In this document: positions 49,756-57,708 of the stretch, piece by piece
How positions within the stretch are numbered: position 1 is the stretch's first letter
Layout of the letters: each line of letters starts with the position of its first letter
From: CAYNEO01 sp964396245
Lineage (GTDB): Bacteria; Zixibacteria; MSB-5A5; GN15; FEB-12
DNA length: 59,429 nucleotides
Direction of reading: 5' to 3'
Assembly: GCA_964396245.1 (NCBI GenBank)
Contig: CAYNEO010000020.1
Span: forward strand, 1 to 59,429
The notes under the pieces: generated by a model
Databases searched by the model: none
Told to the model about the DNA's origin: nothing
Seen by the model: only the letters and a program-made list of their open reading frames with translations
Made by a program: the position numbers and the translations under genes

Positions 49756-50352
49756 ATGTTTTCTTCAGCAGGATCGGTTGATCGACTCATAAACCGTCTC
49801 TCGCGACTTCCGGGAATCGGCCGCAAGACGGCCGCACGACTGGCATTTTATATCCTGAAATCCTCAAAGGAAGACGCGTACGAGCTGGCCGACACCATTC
49901 GCGAAGTAAAAGACAAGATCGGCTTCTGCTCGGTCTGCTACAACATCACCGAAACCGATCCATGCGATATCTGCCGCGACCCCAAGCGGTCATCCGATAC
50001 GATTTGCGTGGTGGAGGAGGCGGCCGATGTCGCCGTTCTCGATCGGGTCGAAGGTTTTCACGGCAAGTTCCACGTCCTGGGCGGGCGGCTCTCGCCGCTC
50101 GACGGTATCGGACCGGATGACCTGCGAATCAAGGAACTGCTGGCCCGGTTGCAGGAGGACGTCAAGGAAATCATCGTGGCCACCAACCCGAACGTCGAGG
50201 GTGAGGCTACTGCCACATATCTCTCAAAGCTAATCAAACCAATGGGAATCCGGGTCACGAGAATAGCCCGTGGACTTCCGGTCGGCTCCGACCTGGAGTA
50301 CGCCGATTCGATCACACTCTCGCGGGCACTCGAGGGCCGACAGGAATACTGA
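49756..50352 (+). CDS. recR: Recombination mediator RecR
   Basis: A 198-residue ring-forming protein that helps load RecA at gaps with RecF and RecO. N-terminal helix-hairpin-helix (LSRLPGIGRKTAARLAFYIL), C4 zinc finger CSVCYNITETDPCDIC (around 57-72), and a Toprim domain (ICVVEEAADVAVLDR; IIVATNPNVEGEATATYLSKLI), ending RALEGRQEY. Fifteen bases after ybaB. Confidence 0.97.
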   Translation: MFSSAGSVDRLINRLSRLPGIGRKTAARLAFYILKSSKEDAYELADTIREVKDKIGFCSVCYNITETDPCDICRDPKRSSDTICVVEEAADVAVLDRVEGFHGKFHVLGGRLSPLDGIGPDDLRIKELLARLQEDVKEIIVATNPNVEGEATATYLSKLIKPMGIRVTRIARGLPVGSDLEYADSITLSRALEGRQEY

Positions 50353-50361
50353 GGCTGATCT

Positions 50362-52425
50362 ATGACCACACGCACGACGAGAACGTTTATCTATGCGCTA
50401 GTCGGCACGCTGGTGCTGTTTATTGCCGGACGCATTTTCGGCAGCCACCTGTTCAACAACAATTGGTCATTCAATCAGTGGCAGAGCCTGCCATCGTGGT
50501 TCCCGCCTGTCTGGATACTATCGTTCGCGGTGGTCTTTGTCGTGTTGTGGCGCTTCCAGGAACCTCTGGGCGAGTTGTTCGGTAACCGTCTGGCAGCAGC
50601 CATCGGACTGGCAGTCATCCTGTTCTTGACTATCTGGTTCCGTTTCGACTCGTTTGTCTACGGCTCGGGAAACCTTCGAGTCGGCCAGATCGCCCAGACG
50701 GAACATATTATTTATCGCTGGTTCGAGTTTGGCTCGACCGTGATTGCCGTTTTCTTCTACAAAATCTGGCTGTTGTTTGGCACCGCCAACGATACCGCGG
50801 GTGTGCTTGGCTGGCGCACGCTGACATATTTCAGTACTGCCTTCTCGTTACTGGGAAGCGCGTTCCTTGTGGGAGAAATGACACAGGATCGGGCAAGGCG
50901 ACTCTTGTTGTTCTTGGTCGTGTTTTTCGGCGGGCAGACGGTCCTGTATTTCGGGTTTATCGGTCTCCAACCGGTTATCATCCCCGTCACGATCTGGTTT
51001 GCGTTTTTCGCATGGCGGGGGGTGTCACGGAAATCGGCCCTGTCACTGCTCTGGTTGTGGCTCATCACGGCGCTGGGCGTCTTTTTGCACTTCTCCCTCG
51101 CGTACCTTGTCCCGGCGGCGGTGTATTTCACCTTTGTGATCCTTATAAAGAGAAAAACGGCGGTCCGGGCAGGCTTTGCAGCGGCGATGCTGGTGTTTGT
51201 CGTAGGGCTCGCGGCCGTGTATATCATCGCGGCCGGATCGCTCGAGTACCAGCGGTTTCTGCTGTTTCTCCACGGCAAGATGCCGCACTCCGACTACGGT
51301 CTCTTCTCACTCCGCCATATCGGCGATATGCTGCAACTGCTGTTCCTGGCGGTCCCGCTCCTGATTGCATTCAAGGCATACGCGTGGACATCACGCATCT
51401 GGACCGAGGACAGCCGAGTAATGTGGGGTATCTGGCTGATGGCCTTTGCGGGAACAGTGGTCGTGTTCATGTTCGACCCGACCAATAGCATTGTGCTCGA
51501 TTTCCCCCGCATGATCGCCTACCTCACGCCCTTTGCGCTCGTGTTTGCATTCCTTGCTGATCGGATGATTGCCGAAACGGCCAGGCCAAAATTGTGGATG
51601 GCCTTGCTGGCGGCAGCCTCGATTATGCTTCCGCTCGCCTACCTGCCGGTATATACGAATATCACGCTTTCGGAGAAGTACGTGACCGATTACCTCGAGA
51701 AGCACGACGTATATTACCGAACGGCCTGCATCACCTATCGGGACGCGTATTTCTTCCGCCGGACGCTTCACGCGGATTCGACCGAGCGTCAGGCGGAGAT
51801 CGACAAGGCCAATCAGTGGGAATGGAAACTGCCGATCAAGTCACCGTCATTCCTGAATCTTCGCGGCTGTCGCGATCTTGCTCTCCAGGGGGAAACCGGC
51901 GAGGCAACGAGAGTACTCTTTAATATGATTGCCAGCGAACCTTACTGGACAGAGCCGCGCCTTCTGCTGGCGGGAACGGAGATGAAGATCGGCCGCTATG
52001 ATCTCGCCAAACCGCAGATTGACACCGCCCTGATGCTGGCTCCGTATTCGCCTGATCCGTATATCGCGCTCTTTAACTACTATCGCGGTACGCGGAACGC
52101 GCCTGATGCGTTGCAGGTCGCCACCGAGGCTTACGAGCTGTTCCCGCAGAATAACGAGATCAGGAGCGATCTGATGCTGGCGACGTTGAACGCGAACGAG
52201 GTCCAAAAGGCCGATTCCATGGCGCGGGCGCTGATCGTCGCCGACAGCACGCTCCCCTATCCGTATCTGGTCCGCGGAATGATTCAGGATGCACGCAGGA
52301 ATACGGAGAAGGCGATACCTTATTTCAAGAAATTCATCCAGCTGGCTCCCGACGCTCCCGAGGCTGAGGTTGCCCGGCAGCGCGTGCAAACGCTCACCGG
52401 CGATTCAACAAATGCCGGCAAGTAG
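50362..52425 (+). CDS. Multi-pass membrane protein with C-terminal TPRs
   Basis: A 687-residue protein: about ten transmembrane helices (residues 10-440) then a soluble, mostly TPR region (about 490-675: ALQGETGEATRVLFNMIASEP; PQIDTALMLAPYSPDPYIALFNYYRG; KAIPYFKKFIQLAPDAPEAE). Its layout parallels the GT-C/TPR protein at 16659-18842, but the acidic sugar-transfer loop is not evident, so glycosyltransferase activity is uncertain. It follows recR by nine bases, probably in the same operon. Its stop codon abuts the sthA stop codon with no base between. Confidence 0.75.
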   Translation: MTTRTTRTFIYALVGTLVLFIAGRIFGSHLFNNNWSFNQWQSLPSWFPPVWILSFAVVFVVLWRFQEPLGELFGNRLAAAIGLAVILFLTIWFRFDSFVYGSGNLRVGQIAQTEHIIYRWFEFGSTVIAVFFYKIWLLFGTANDTAGVLGWRTLTYFSTAFSLLGSAFLVGEMTQDRARRLLLFLVVFFGGQTVLYFGFIGLQPVIIPVTIWFAFFAWRGVSRKSALSLLWLWLITALGVFLHFSLAYLVPAAVYFTFVILIKRKTAVRAGFAAAMLVFVVGLAAVYIIAAGSLEYQRFLLFLHGKMPHSDYGLFSLRHIGDMLQLLFLAVPLLIAFKAYAWTSRIWTEDSRVMWGIWLMAFAGTVVVFMFDPTNSIVLDFPRMIAYLTPFALVFAFLADRMIAETARPKLWMALLAAASIMLPLAYLPVYTNITLSEKYVTDYLEKHDVYYRTACITYRDAYFFRRTLHADSTERQAEIDKANQWEWKLPIKSPSFLNLRGCRDLALQGETGEATRVLFNMIASEPYWTEPRLLLAGTEMKIGRYDLAKPQIDTALMLAPYSPDPYIALFNYYRGTRNAPDALQVATEAYELFPQNNEIRSDLMLATLNANEVQKADSMARALIVADSTLPYPYLVRGMIQDARRNTEKAIPYFKKFIQLAPDAPEAEVARQRVQTLTGDSTNAGK

Positions 52426-53826
52426 CTACAGATGGTGTTCAACCCGTGCGAAACCGTCGAGTGCAGCTACCTTGTATGCTTCGGACATGGTGGGGTAGTT
52501 GAAAACGGTATTGAGGAAATAGTCGAGCGTCCCCCCGAGGGTCATCACCGCCTGACCGATATGAATTAACTCCGTAGCGCGTTCGCCGATTATGTGCACG
52601 CCATAGATTCGCTTGCTTTCCGGATCGAAAATGATCTTCAACATACCGTCGTGATCGTTGATAATCTGTCCGCGCGCGAGTTCGAAGTAGCGGGCTATGC
52701 CAACTTCATAATTCGTCCCCGACGCCATCAGTGATTCTTCCGTTTCACCGACGATCGACACCGCCGGAATGGTGTAAATCCCGAACGGAAGCAGGGTGTT
52801 GAGACAGCGTATGTCATCGCAGCCGAAGGCATGAAGTGAGGCCAGGCGCCCCTGGTCCATCGATACCGAAGCCAGCGACGGAAAACCGATGACATCGCCG
52901 ACAGCATAGACATTCGGTACTCCGGTACGATAGTTTTCATCGACACGGACTATCCCATGACTGTCGGTTTCAATACCGAGTTCAGTAAGACCGAGAGATT
53001 CTATATTGCCGGCACGCCCGGCAGCGTACATCAGACGATCGGATACGACTTTTCGTCCGCGCGATGTTACGGTCGCAACCTGGTCTCTCTCGACAAACAC
53101 CTCATTTGCCGATTCACCGAGATAGAGTGTGATGCCGTACTTCCGCATGAGGTAGGTAAGGTTGTCGGATATCTCGTGATCGAGAAACGACAGGAGCCGG
53201 TCACGGGGATCGATCACGGTAACCCGGATACCGAGATGGGCGAAGATCGAGGCATACTCGCACCCGATCACACCGCCGCCGATAATCGTCAGTGTTTGCG
53301 GAATGATGTCAAGGTTGATGATCGACTCGGAGTCGTAGATGTATTTATGATCAAACGCTATCGACTCCGGATGATGCGGCCGGGTGCCGGTTGAGATGAC
53401 GATAAAATCAGCATTGAGGATGCGCTGCTTTCCTTCCCCTCCGGTCACCTCGACCGTATGAGGATCAACTATTCGCCCGGTGCCGTGAATGACTTCGATA
53501 CGATGCCGCGCCATGTTCTGCTGAATGACGTCGAGTTCCTGTTGAACGACCTGGTCTTTGCGGTACATGAGCTCGCGGACAGTGATATTGGGTTTGACGC
53601 CGCCCGTCATGCCGAATACGGATCGCTGGCGCAGCCCGGCAATATACACCACCGTTTCCCGCAGGGTCTTGGACGGGATAGTGCCGGTGTGAATGCAAAC
53701 GCCGCCTTGAACCGACTGCCGTTCGACAATAGCCACCGATTTGTGGAGTCTCGCAGCCTGGATAGCGGCCTTTTCGCCGGCCGGTCCCGACCCGATTACA
53801 ATGAGATCAAAATGCTGATCCGCCAT
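52426..53826 (-). CDS. sthA: Soluble pyridine nucleotide transhydrogenase (Si-specific)
   Basis: A 466-residue FAD enzyme that interconverts NADH and NADPH pools in the cytosol. N-terminal FAD motif IGSGPAGEKAAIQAA; second dinucleotide site IIGGGVIGCEYASIFAHLG. The disulphide site of lipoamide dehydrogenases is changed to GGVCIHTGTIPSK: the first Cys remains but the second is Thr, as in SthA. The C-terminal dimer domain has IGERATELIHIGQAVM and LNTVFNYPTMSEAYKVAALDGF, typical of SthA. Sixty-six bases after rmuC. Confidence 0.92.
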   Translation of the reverse strand: MADQHFDLIVIGSGPAGEKAAIQAARLHKSVAIVERQSVQGGVCIHTGTIPSKTLRETVVYIAGLRQRSVFGMTGGVKPNITVRELMYRKDQVVQQELDVIQQNMARHRIEVIHGTGRIVDPHTVEVTGGEGKQRILNADFIVISTGTRPHHPESIAFDHKYIYDSESIINLDIIPQTLTIIGGGVIGCEYASIFAHLGIRVTVIDPRDRLLSFLDHEISDNLTYLMRKYGITLYLGESANEVFVERDQVATVTSRGRKVVSDRLMYAAGRAGNIESLGLTELGIETDSHGIVRVDENYRTGVPNVYAVGDVIGFPSLASVSMDQGRLASLHAFGCDDIRCLNTLLPFGIYTIPAVSIVGETEESLMASGTNYEVGIARYFELARGQIINDHDGMLKIIFDPESKRIYGVHIIGERATELIHIGQAVMTLGGTLDYFLNTVFNYPTMSEAYKVAALDGFARVEHHL

Positions 53827-53892
53827 GTATACTTATTCCGCTGATGGTTTTCGTACTAAACAGAAGTTCGCGCGGATTGTTGCAGCTACTTG

Positions 53893-54966
53893 TTACTCAT
53901 CGGAGGCGGTTTCCACAACTATTTTCTCAGCGCCGGCGGATGGTTCGCGAAGTTTTTCCAGCCGCCCCGCCAGACTCGCGGTCTCCTGCCTGGCTTTGTC
54001 AAAGCTGGCCGACAGCGACCGTAGCGAGCCGTTCATCCGGTCGTGGTACTGCTCGAGGCGGGACAGCATGGTGGTCATATCCTGAAGTCCGGCCAGTAGT
54101 TTCCGGCTTCCTTCGACCAGCCCCGATTGCATAAGGTGACTCTCGGCATAGACCGCGGCGACCGAAGCCAGGAAACCGTACAGATGTCCCGGCGAACTGG
54201 GTATCACGTGTTTCGAAAGGGCATATCTCAGGGAGGCGTAATCCGGTTGTGAGATAAGCTGGTAGTAGACCGCCTCGGCCGGCAGGTACATGAGGGCAAA
54301 GTCAGTGGTCTCCTCGTGCGGCTTTATGTATTTCGACGATATGTCGTCAACGTGTTTGGCAAGCGAGGCCGCAAAATCCCTGTTAGCCGCGCGATCATCC
54401 GGCTGTTTCAGCAATCGTTCATAAGCTTCGAGCGGAAACTTGGCATCGATGGGCAGTAGTTTTCCCGCCAGTTTCACTACGGCATCGACGCGCTGGCCGG
54501 TCGAAAAACGGTGTTGCGTTTCGTACATGGCCGGCGGCAGTATCTCCGAGAGAAGATTTTCGAGCAGGAACTCGCCGAGATTTCCTCTCAGCTTGGGCGC
54601 CTTGAGCAATTCCGAAAGCGAACTGATATTGCTGCCGATAGTCTCGATATTCTTTGCCTGGGTGGCCAGCTGTCCAAGCTTGTTTTCTATTTCCGAGAAG
54701 ATTTCCATCCGGCGATCGAGAGTGCTGGTCCCCTCGGAGAGCCGTTCATGAAGAGTCCGGTTGGCGCCGTCGATAGATTCCCGCAACGCGACCAGTGACT
54801 CCGCCTGCCTTGCCACCAGCTCGGCCTTCATGAGTTGCACGGTCGCTTCTATTTTGTCGGTATTGATCTGACCGCGCGAGCGGCGAAAAGCCACAAGCAG
54901 CCAGATGAGTGCCGCGAGATTACAGATAAAAAGTATGAGGATAATGACTGTGAAGCTATCCATCAC
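53893..54966 (-). CDS. rmuC: DNA recombination protein RmuC
   Basis: A 357-residue protein: an N-terminal membrane helix (about 4-27), a coiled coil (about 35-120), then the restriction-endonuclease-like RmuC core (GNLGEFLLENLLSEILPPAMYETQHRFS; VDAVVKLAGKLLPIDAKFPLEAYERLL; YLPAEAVYYQLI). E. coli RmuC limits inversion at short inverted repeats. The likely catalytic Asp and Lys lie in PIDAKFP. Nine bases after the next gene upstream. Confidence 0.95.
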   Translation of the reverse strand: MMDSFTVIILILFICNLAALIWLLVAFRRSRGQINTDKIEATVQLMKAELVARQAESLVALRESIDGANRTLHERLSEGTSTLDRRMEIFSEIENKLGQLATQAKNIETIGSNISSLSELLKAPKLRGNLGEFLLENLLSEILPPAMYETQHRFSTGQRVDAVVKLAGKLLPIDAKFPLEAYERLLKQPDDRAANRDFAASLAKHVDDISSKYIKPHEETTDFALMYLPAEAVYYQLISQPDYASLRYALSKHVIPSSPGHLYGFLASVAAVYAESHLMQSGLVEGSRKLLAGLQDMTTMLSRLEQYHDRMNGSLRSLSASFDKARQETASLAGRLEKLREPSAGAEKIVVETASDE

Positions 54967-54975
54967 CGAGCGCCG

Positions 54976-56565
54976 TCAGTACGGCAACCATTTCACATGT
55001 ACTTTCTCGGGCAGATTTCCGTCGACCAGATCGCGTTTGAACCTGACTGTTACGGTCTTGCTGTCGGCGTCGAAATAATCGGGCGACGGGCTGATTCCCC
55101 AGATGTATTTCGCGACCAGCTGGTTAGTGGCATAATCGTAAAGGCCGACTTCGTTCTCGTCGTAGCGAACGCCGAAACGATATCCTTCAAACGGTTCCTG
55201 TCCGAGATATTGCTCGTGGAAGAGCATCGACTGCTGACCGTTCAGGTCGCCCTCGTATCCAAAAAGCAGATTCCCTTTCACCGGACCGTCGCCATTACCG
55301 GTGAAGACAAATGAGAGCCAGTCTTTGTGTTCCGTCACCTTGTATGTGTCGCCCGCGAGAAGCTCTTTTCCCTCGTCATCCGCACCCGGTACTGCGGCTG
55401 ATTCAGACTCGACTCTATTATCAAGATACTTGGCAAAATCCACTTCCAGATCCAACCAGTCCTTATGGCCGGTGTAACTGAGGATCAGATTCTTGACCTC
55501 ATCACGGTCCATGCCGGTGACTTTTTCCGAAGGACCTGACGCCGCGCGGTACAGCTCGAAAAATTTGTCATTGCCCGCCCGGTCCATCAGGAAGGTCACG
55601 AACAAGCCGGCTACGGGATAGGAGATATCTGCCGAGGAGCCGTTCATGAAGTCGTAATAAGTCAGCATGGAGTCCAGGACGACCAACTGCTCTTTGTAAA
55701 GGTATGCTCCGATATCCATCAGCGCCGGCGGCTCCTTGCCCCACCGTCCGCCATAGCGCACGGCGAGTCCTTCGCGGAGAACCGGAAGCGCATACACGTA
55801 TATCCTCTGCAACTTTATGTTTGTCAGCAGGTGAGTCAATTCGTGGAAATGCGGGAAGTTGGCGGATATGATGTCGTTCGTGGCCTGATCCAGCATGCCC
55901 TTGGTGAGTTGACCGGTGATATCTTTCACTGTCTGGTCATCTACGCAGTAGTAGTACTCAACCTTCTTATCCTCAACCAGTTTCTTCGTATTCTTGTCAA
56001 AATCCAAAGAGTCCATCAGGTGTTCAACGGTCTCGTCGCAGGCGTTCAGGACAGCGGCGCCGAGGAACGGTTCGAGCTCCGGCTCGTAGTGGATACGGAA
56101 GTACCGGCTGGTCACTACCGGCCAATTCCTCGCATAATAGTCCTGCGGATGGCACAACCAGTAGTATTCACCGATCTTCCGGGCGTAGTAGGTATACTCG
56201 ACCGGCTTGCCGCTGTTAAGCATCGCCGAGTATTCCATCGACACGAATCCATCCGCCAAATCCTGGTATCTCTTCACGGGCGGGTTGAGATATGCGCGCA
56301 TGACGCCGAAGTTCTCGACTACCGGTGACGTGGCATCGACCCGGATAGGAATATCGATATATTCAATGCCGAAACGGTTCGCCCGTTCCTGGTCGGATTC
56401 GGTCCAGAGATACTGGGCCGACTCGAGGTTGCCGGAAACCAGCAAGTCAAAATATTGTGTGAGTAGTTCCACGGCCGGACTGGCCTGTACCGCCGTAACC
56501 GACAGTATACCAACAGCCAGCAGGGCCATACAAAAGATGCTGATGCTGTTCCTGATTGAAATCAT
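54976..56565 (-). CDS. Exported HExxH protein, probable gluzincin-type metallopeptidase
   Basis: A 529-residue secreted protein. Signal peptide about 1-28 (ending near VQASP). A central domain has HELTH (241-245) and, after 19 residues, Glu265 in LREGLAVRYGG: the HExxH-x19-E arrangement of peptidase-MA or M1-like gluzincins. The region before it (about 30-180) is a mixed domain, and the C-terminus (about 380-529) is beta-rich. No sorting tail is visible. The ATG at 56565 has AAGGTGG upstream and starts the signal peptide; a 40-codon extension was rejected. Its gene is separated from the upstream PorV gene by a terminator. Confidence 0.75.
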   Translation of the reverse strand: MISIRNSISIFCMALLAVGILSVTAVQASPAVELLTQYFDLLVSGNLESAQYLWTESDQERANRFGIEYIDIPIRVDATSPVVENFGVMRAYLNPPVKRYQDLADGFVSMEYSAMLNSGKPVEYTYYARKIGEYYWLCHPQDYYARNWPVVTSRYFRIHYEPELEPFLGAAVLNACDETVEHLMDSLDFDKNTKKLVEDKKVEYYYCVDDQTVKDITGQLTKGMLDQATNDIISANFPHFHELTHLLTNIKLQRIYVYALPVLREGLAVRYGGRWGKEPPALMDIGAYLYKEQLVVLDSMLTYYDFMNGSSADISYPVAGLFVTFLMDRAGNDKFFELYRAASGPSEKVTGMDRDEVKNLILSYTGHKDWLDLEVDFAKYLDNRVESESAAVPGADDEGKELLAGDTYKVTEHKDWLSFVFTGNGDGPVKGNLLFGYEGDLNGQQSMLFHEQYLGQEPFEGYRFGVRYDENEVGLYDYATNQLVAKYIWGISPSPDYFDADSKTVTVRFKRDLVDGNLPEKVHVKWLPY

Positions 56566-56647
56566 GATCTGACCACCTTGAGCATTATACAAAGTCACCG
56601 TCCAAATTACACAAATTTCGTGATCTTGTCCAGAACGGCGCCAGAAA

Positions 56648-56669
56648 AAAACCCCGCGAACGGGGTTTT
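56648..56669 (-). terminator. Intrinsic terminator after the PorV-like gene
   Basis: AAAACCCCG pairs with CGGGGTTTT across a 4-nt loop, followed by further T residues on the minus strand (TTTTTTT in all). Twenty-five bases past the stop at 56695. Confidence 0.85.
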
Positions 56670-56694
56670 CCTCATTTATTAACACACTTGCTGA

Positions 56695-57696
56695 TCAGTC
56701 GAACGTGAAACCGACTGAAAAACGCTGGGTCGATTCCAGGCGACCGAAATCCTGCCATGAATAGTCTATGACCAGTCGGGTGTTTCCGGTGACCGTGGTG
56801 TTGATACCGCCGCCGAACGAAAACGTTTCCTCATCATAATTGATCTTGTACCCGCCCCGGAGGAAGTACTTCTCGGAAAATCCCAGCTGGGCCCCGATAG
56901 CGCCCTGCTGCTCGTTGTCATTCGGGTGCTTGAGCTCGGTGGCAAGAGTCAGCACCGACGAAGGGCCGAACTGGACGTCGTATGCCAGCCCGATGCGGAA
57001 CATCAGCGGCAGATCATACGGCGTGGTTTTCAGAGTCGCCCCGACCGGGTCATTGGCGCCATCGCCGGCCTGGTCATCGTAATTGACGTCGAGGTCGGGT
57101 CCGGAGAACTTCATTTCGGGGCCCATGTTCGAGATGCTCATGCCGAGCCGCAGCGATCTGAAGCCGGTGTGGAAAATGGTGCCGAAATCGAACGCCATTC
57201 CCTGGGCGTCTTCGAGATGGATTTTCTCACGAACGTACTTGATCGTTCCGCCGAAGGCAAACCTGGCTGTCAGCTGACGGGCATATGTCAGGCCAATCGC
57301 GTAGGACGACGCCGAGTAGCTCGTTCCCGTGCCGTCCTGTTGTTCGAAGGTCGTGATCTCCTGATCTTTCATTGACAGCGCGGAAACCGATGCCGCGAAA
57401 ACACCGACATTTTCAAATCGCTTGGCAAAGGCGACGTAGTTGAGATTGATATCGAGAATCCAGTTCACGTTCGTGAAACTGATTTCCGAATTGCGTATTT
57501 CGGCCAGGCCGGCCGGGTTCCAGTACGTGGCGTAGACGTCGTTCGATACCGCCACGGCCGCCTCCCCCATGCCCTGGTATTTCGAACCGACGCCTATCTT
57601 CAGAAACTGTGCGCCGGCGGAACCTACTTTGGAGAACTCAGCGGAGGCAGTACCGAACAGGCCCAAGACCAGCAATATGACTATGATCTTTTTCAC
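56695..57696 (-). CDS. PorV/PorQ-family outer membrane protein
   Basis: A 333-residue FadL-like barrel with a signal peptide (1-19, ending SAEF) and the family start KVGSAGAQFLKIGVGSKYQGMGEAAVAVSNDVYATYWNPAGLAE. It ends VGFTFD. The pattern closely parallels the protein at 21223-22215 (AGAQFL, MGxG/MGE, YxNPAxL, and DYSWQDFG/DYAYQDFG near the C-terminus), so they are paralogues. It follows a type IX-type cargo gene by 12 bp, in one operon. A function as substrate shuttle or partner of that cargo is inferred from PorV. Confidence 0.9.
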   Translation of the reverse strand: MKKIIVILLVLGLFGTASAEFSKVGSAGAQFLKIGVGSKYQGMGEAAVAVSNDVYATYWNPAGLAEIRNSEISFTNVNWILDINLNYVAFAKRFENVGVFAASVSALSMKDQEITTFEQQDGTGTSYSASSYAIGLTYARQLTARFAFGGTIKYVREKIHLEDAQGMAFDFGTIFHTGFRSLRLGMSISNMGPEMKFSGPDLDVNYDDQAGDGANDPVGATLKTTPYDLPLMFRIGLAYDVQFGPSSVLTLATELKHPNDNEQQGAIGAQLGFSEKYFLRGGYKINYDEETFSFGGGINTTVTGNTRLVIDYSWQDFGRLESTQRFSVGFTFD

Positions 57697-57708
57697 TGCT
57701 CGCCTCCT

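Noticed and set aside
52426..53826. Dihydrolipoamide dehydrogenase as the identity of the FAD oxidoreductase
   Set aside because: The second redox cysteine is replaced by Thr (GTIPSK), which fits SthA and not lipoamide dehydrogenase.
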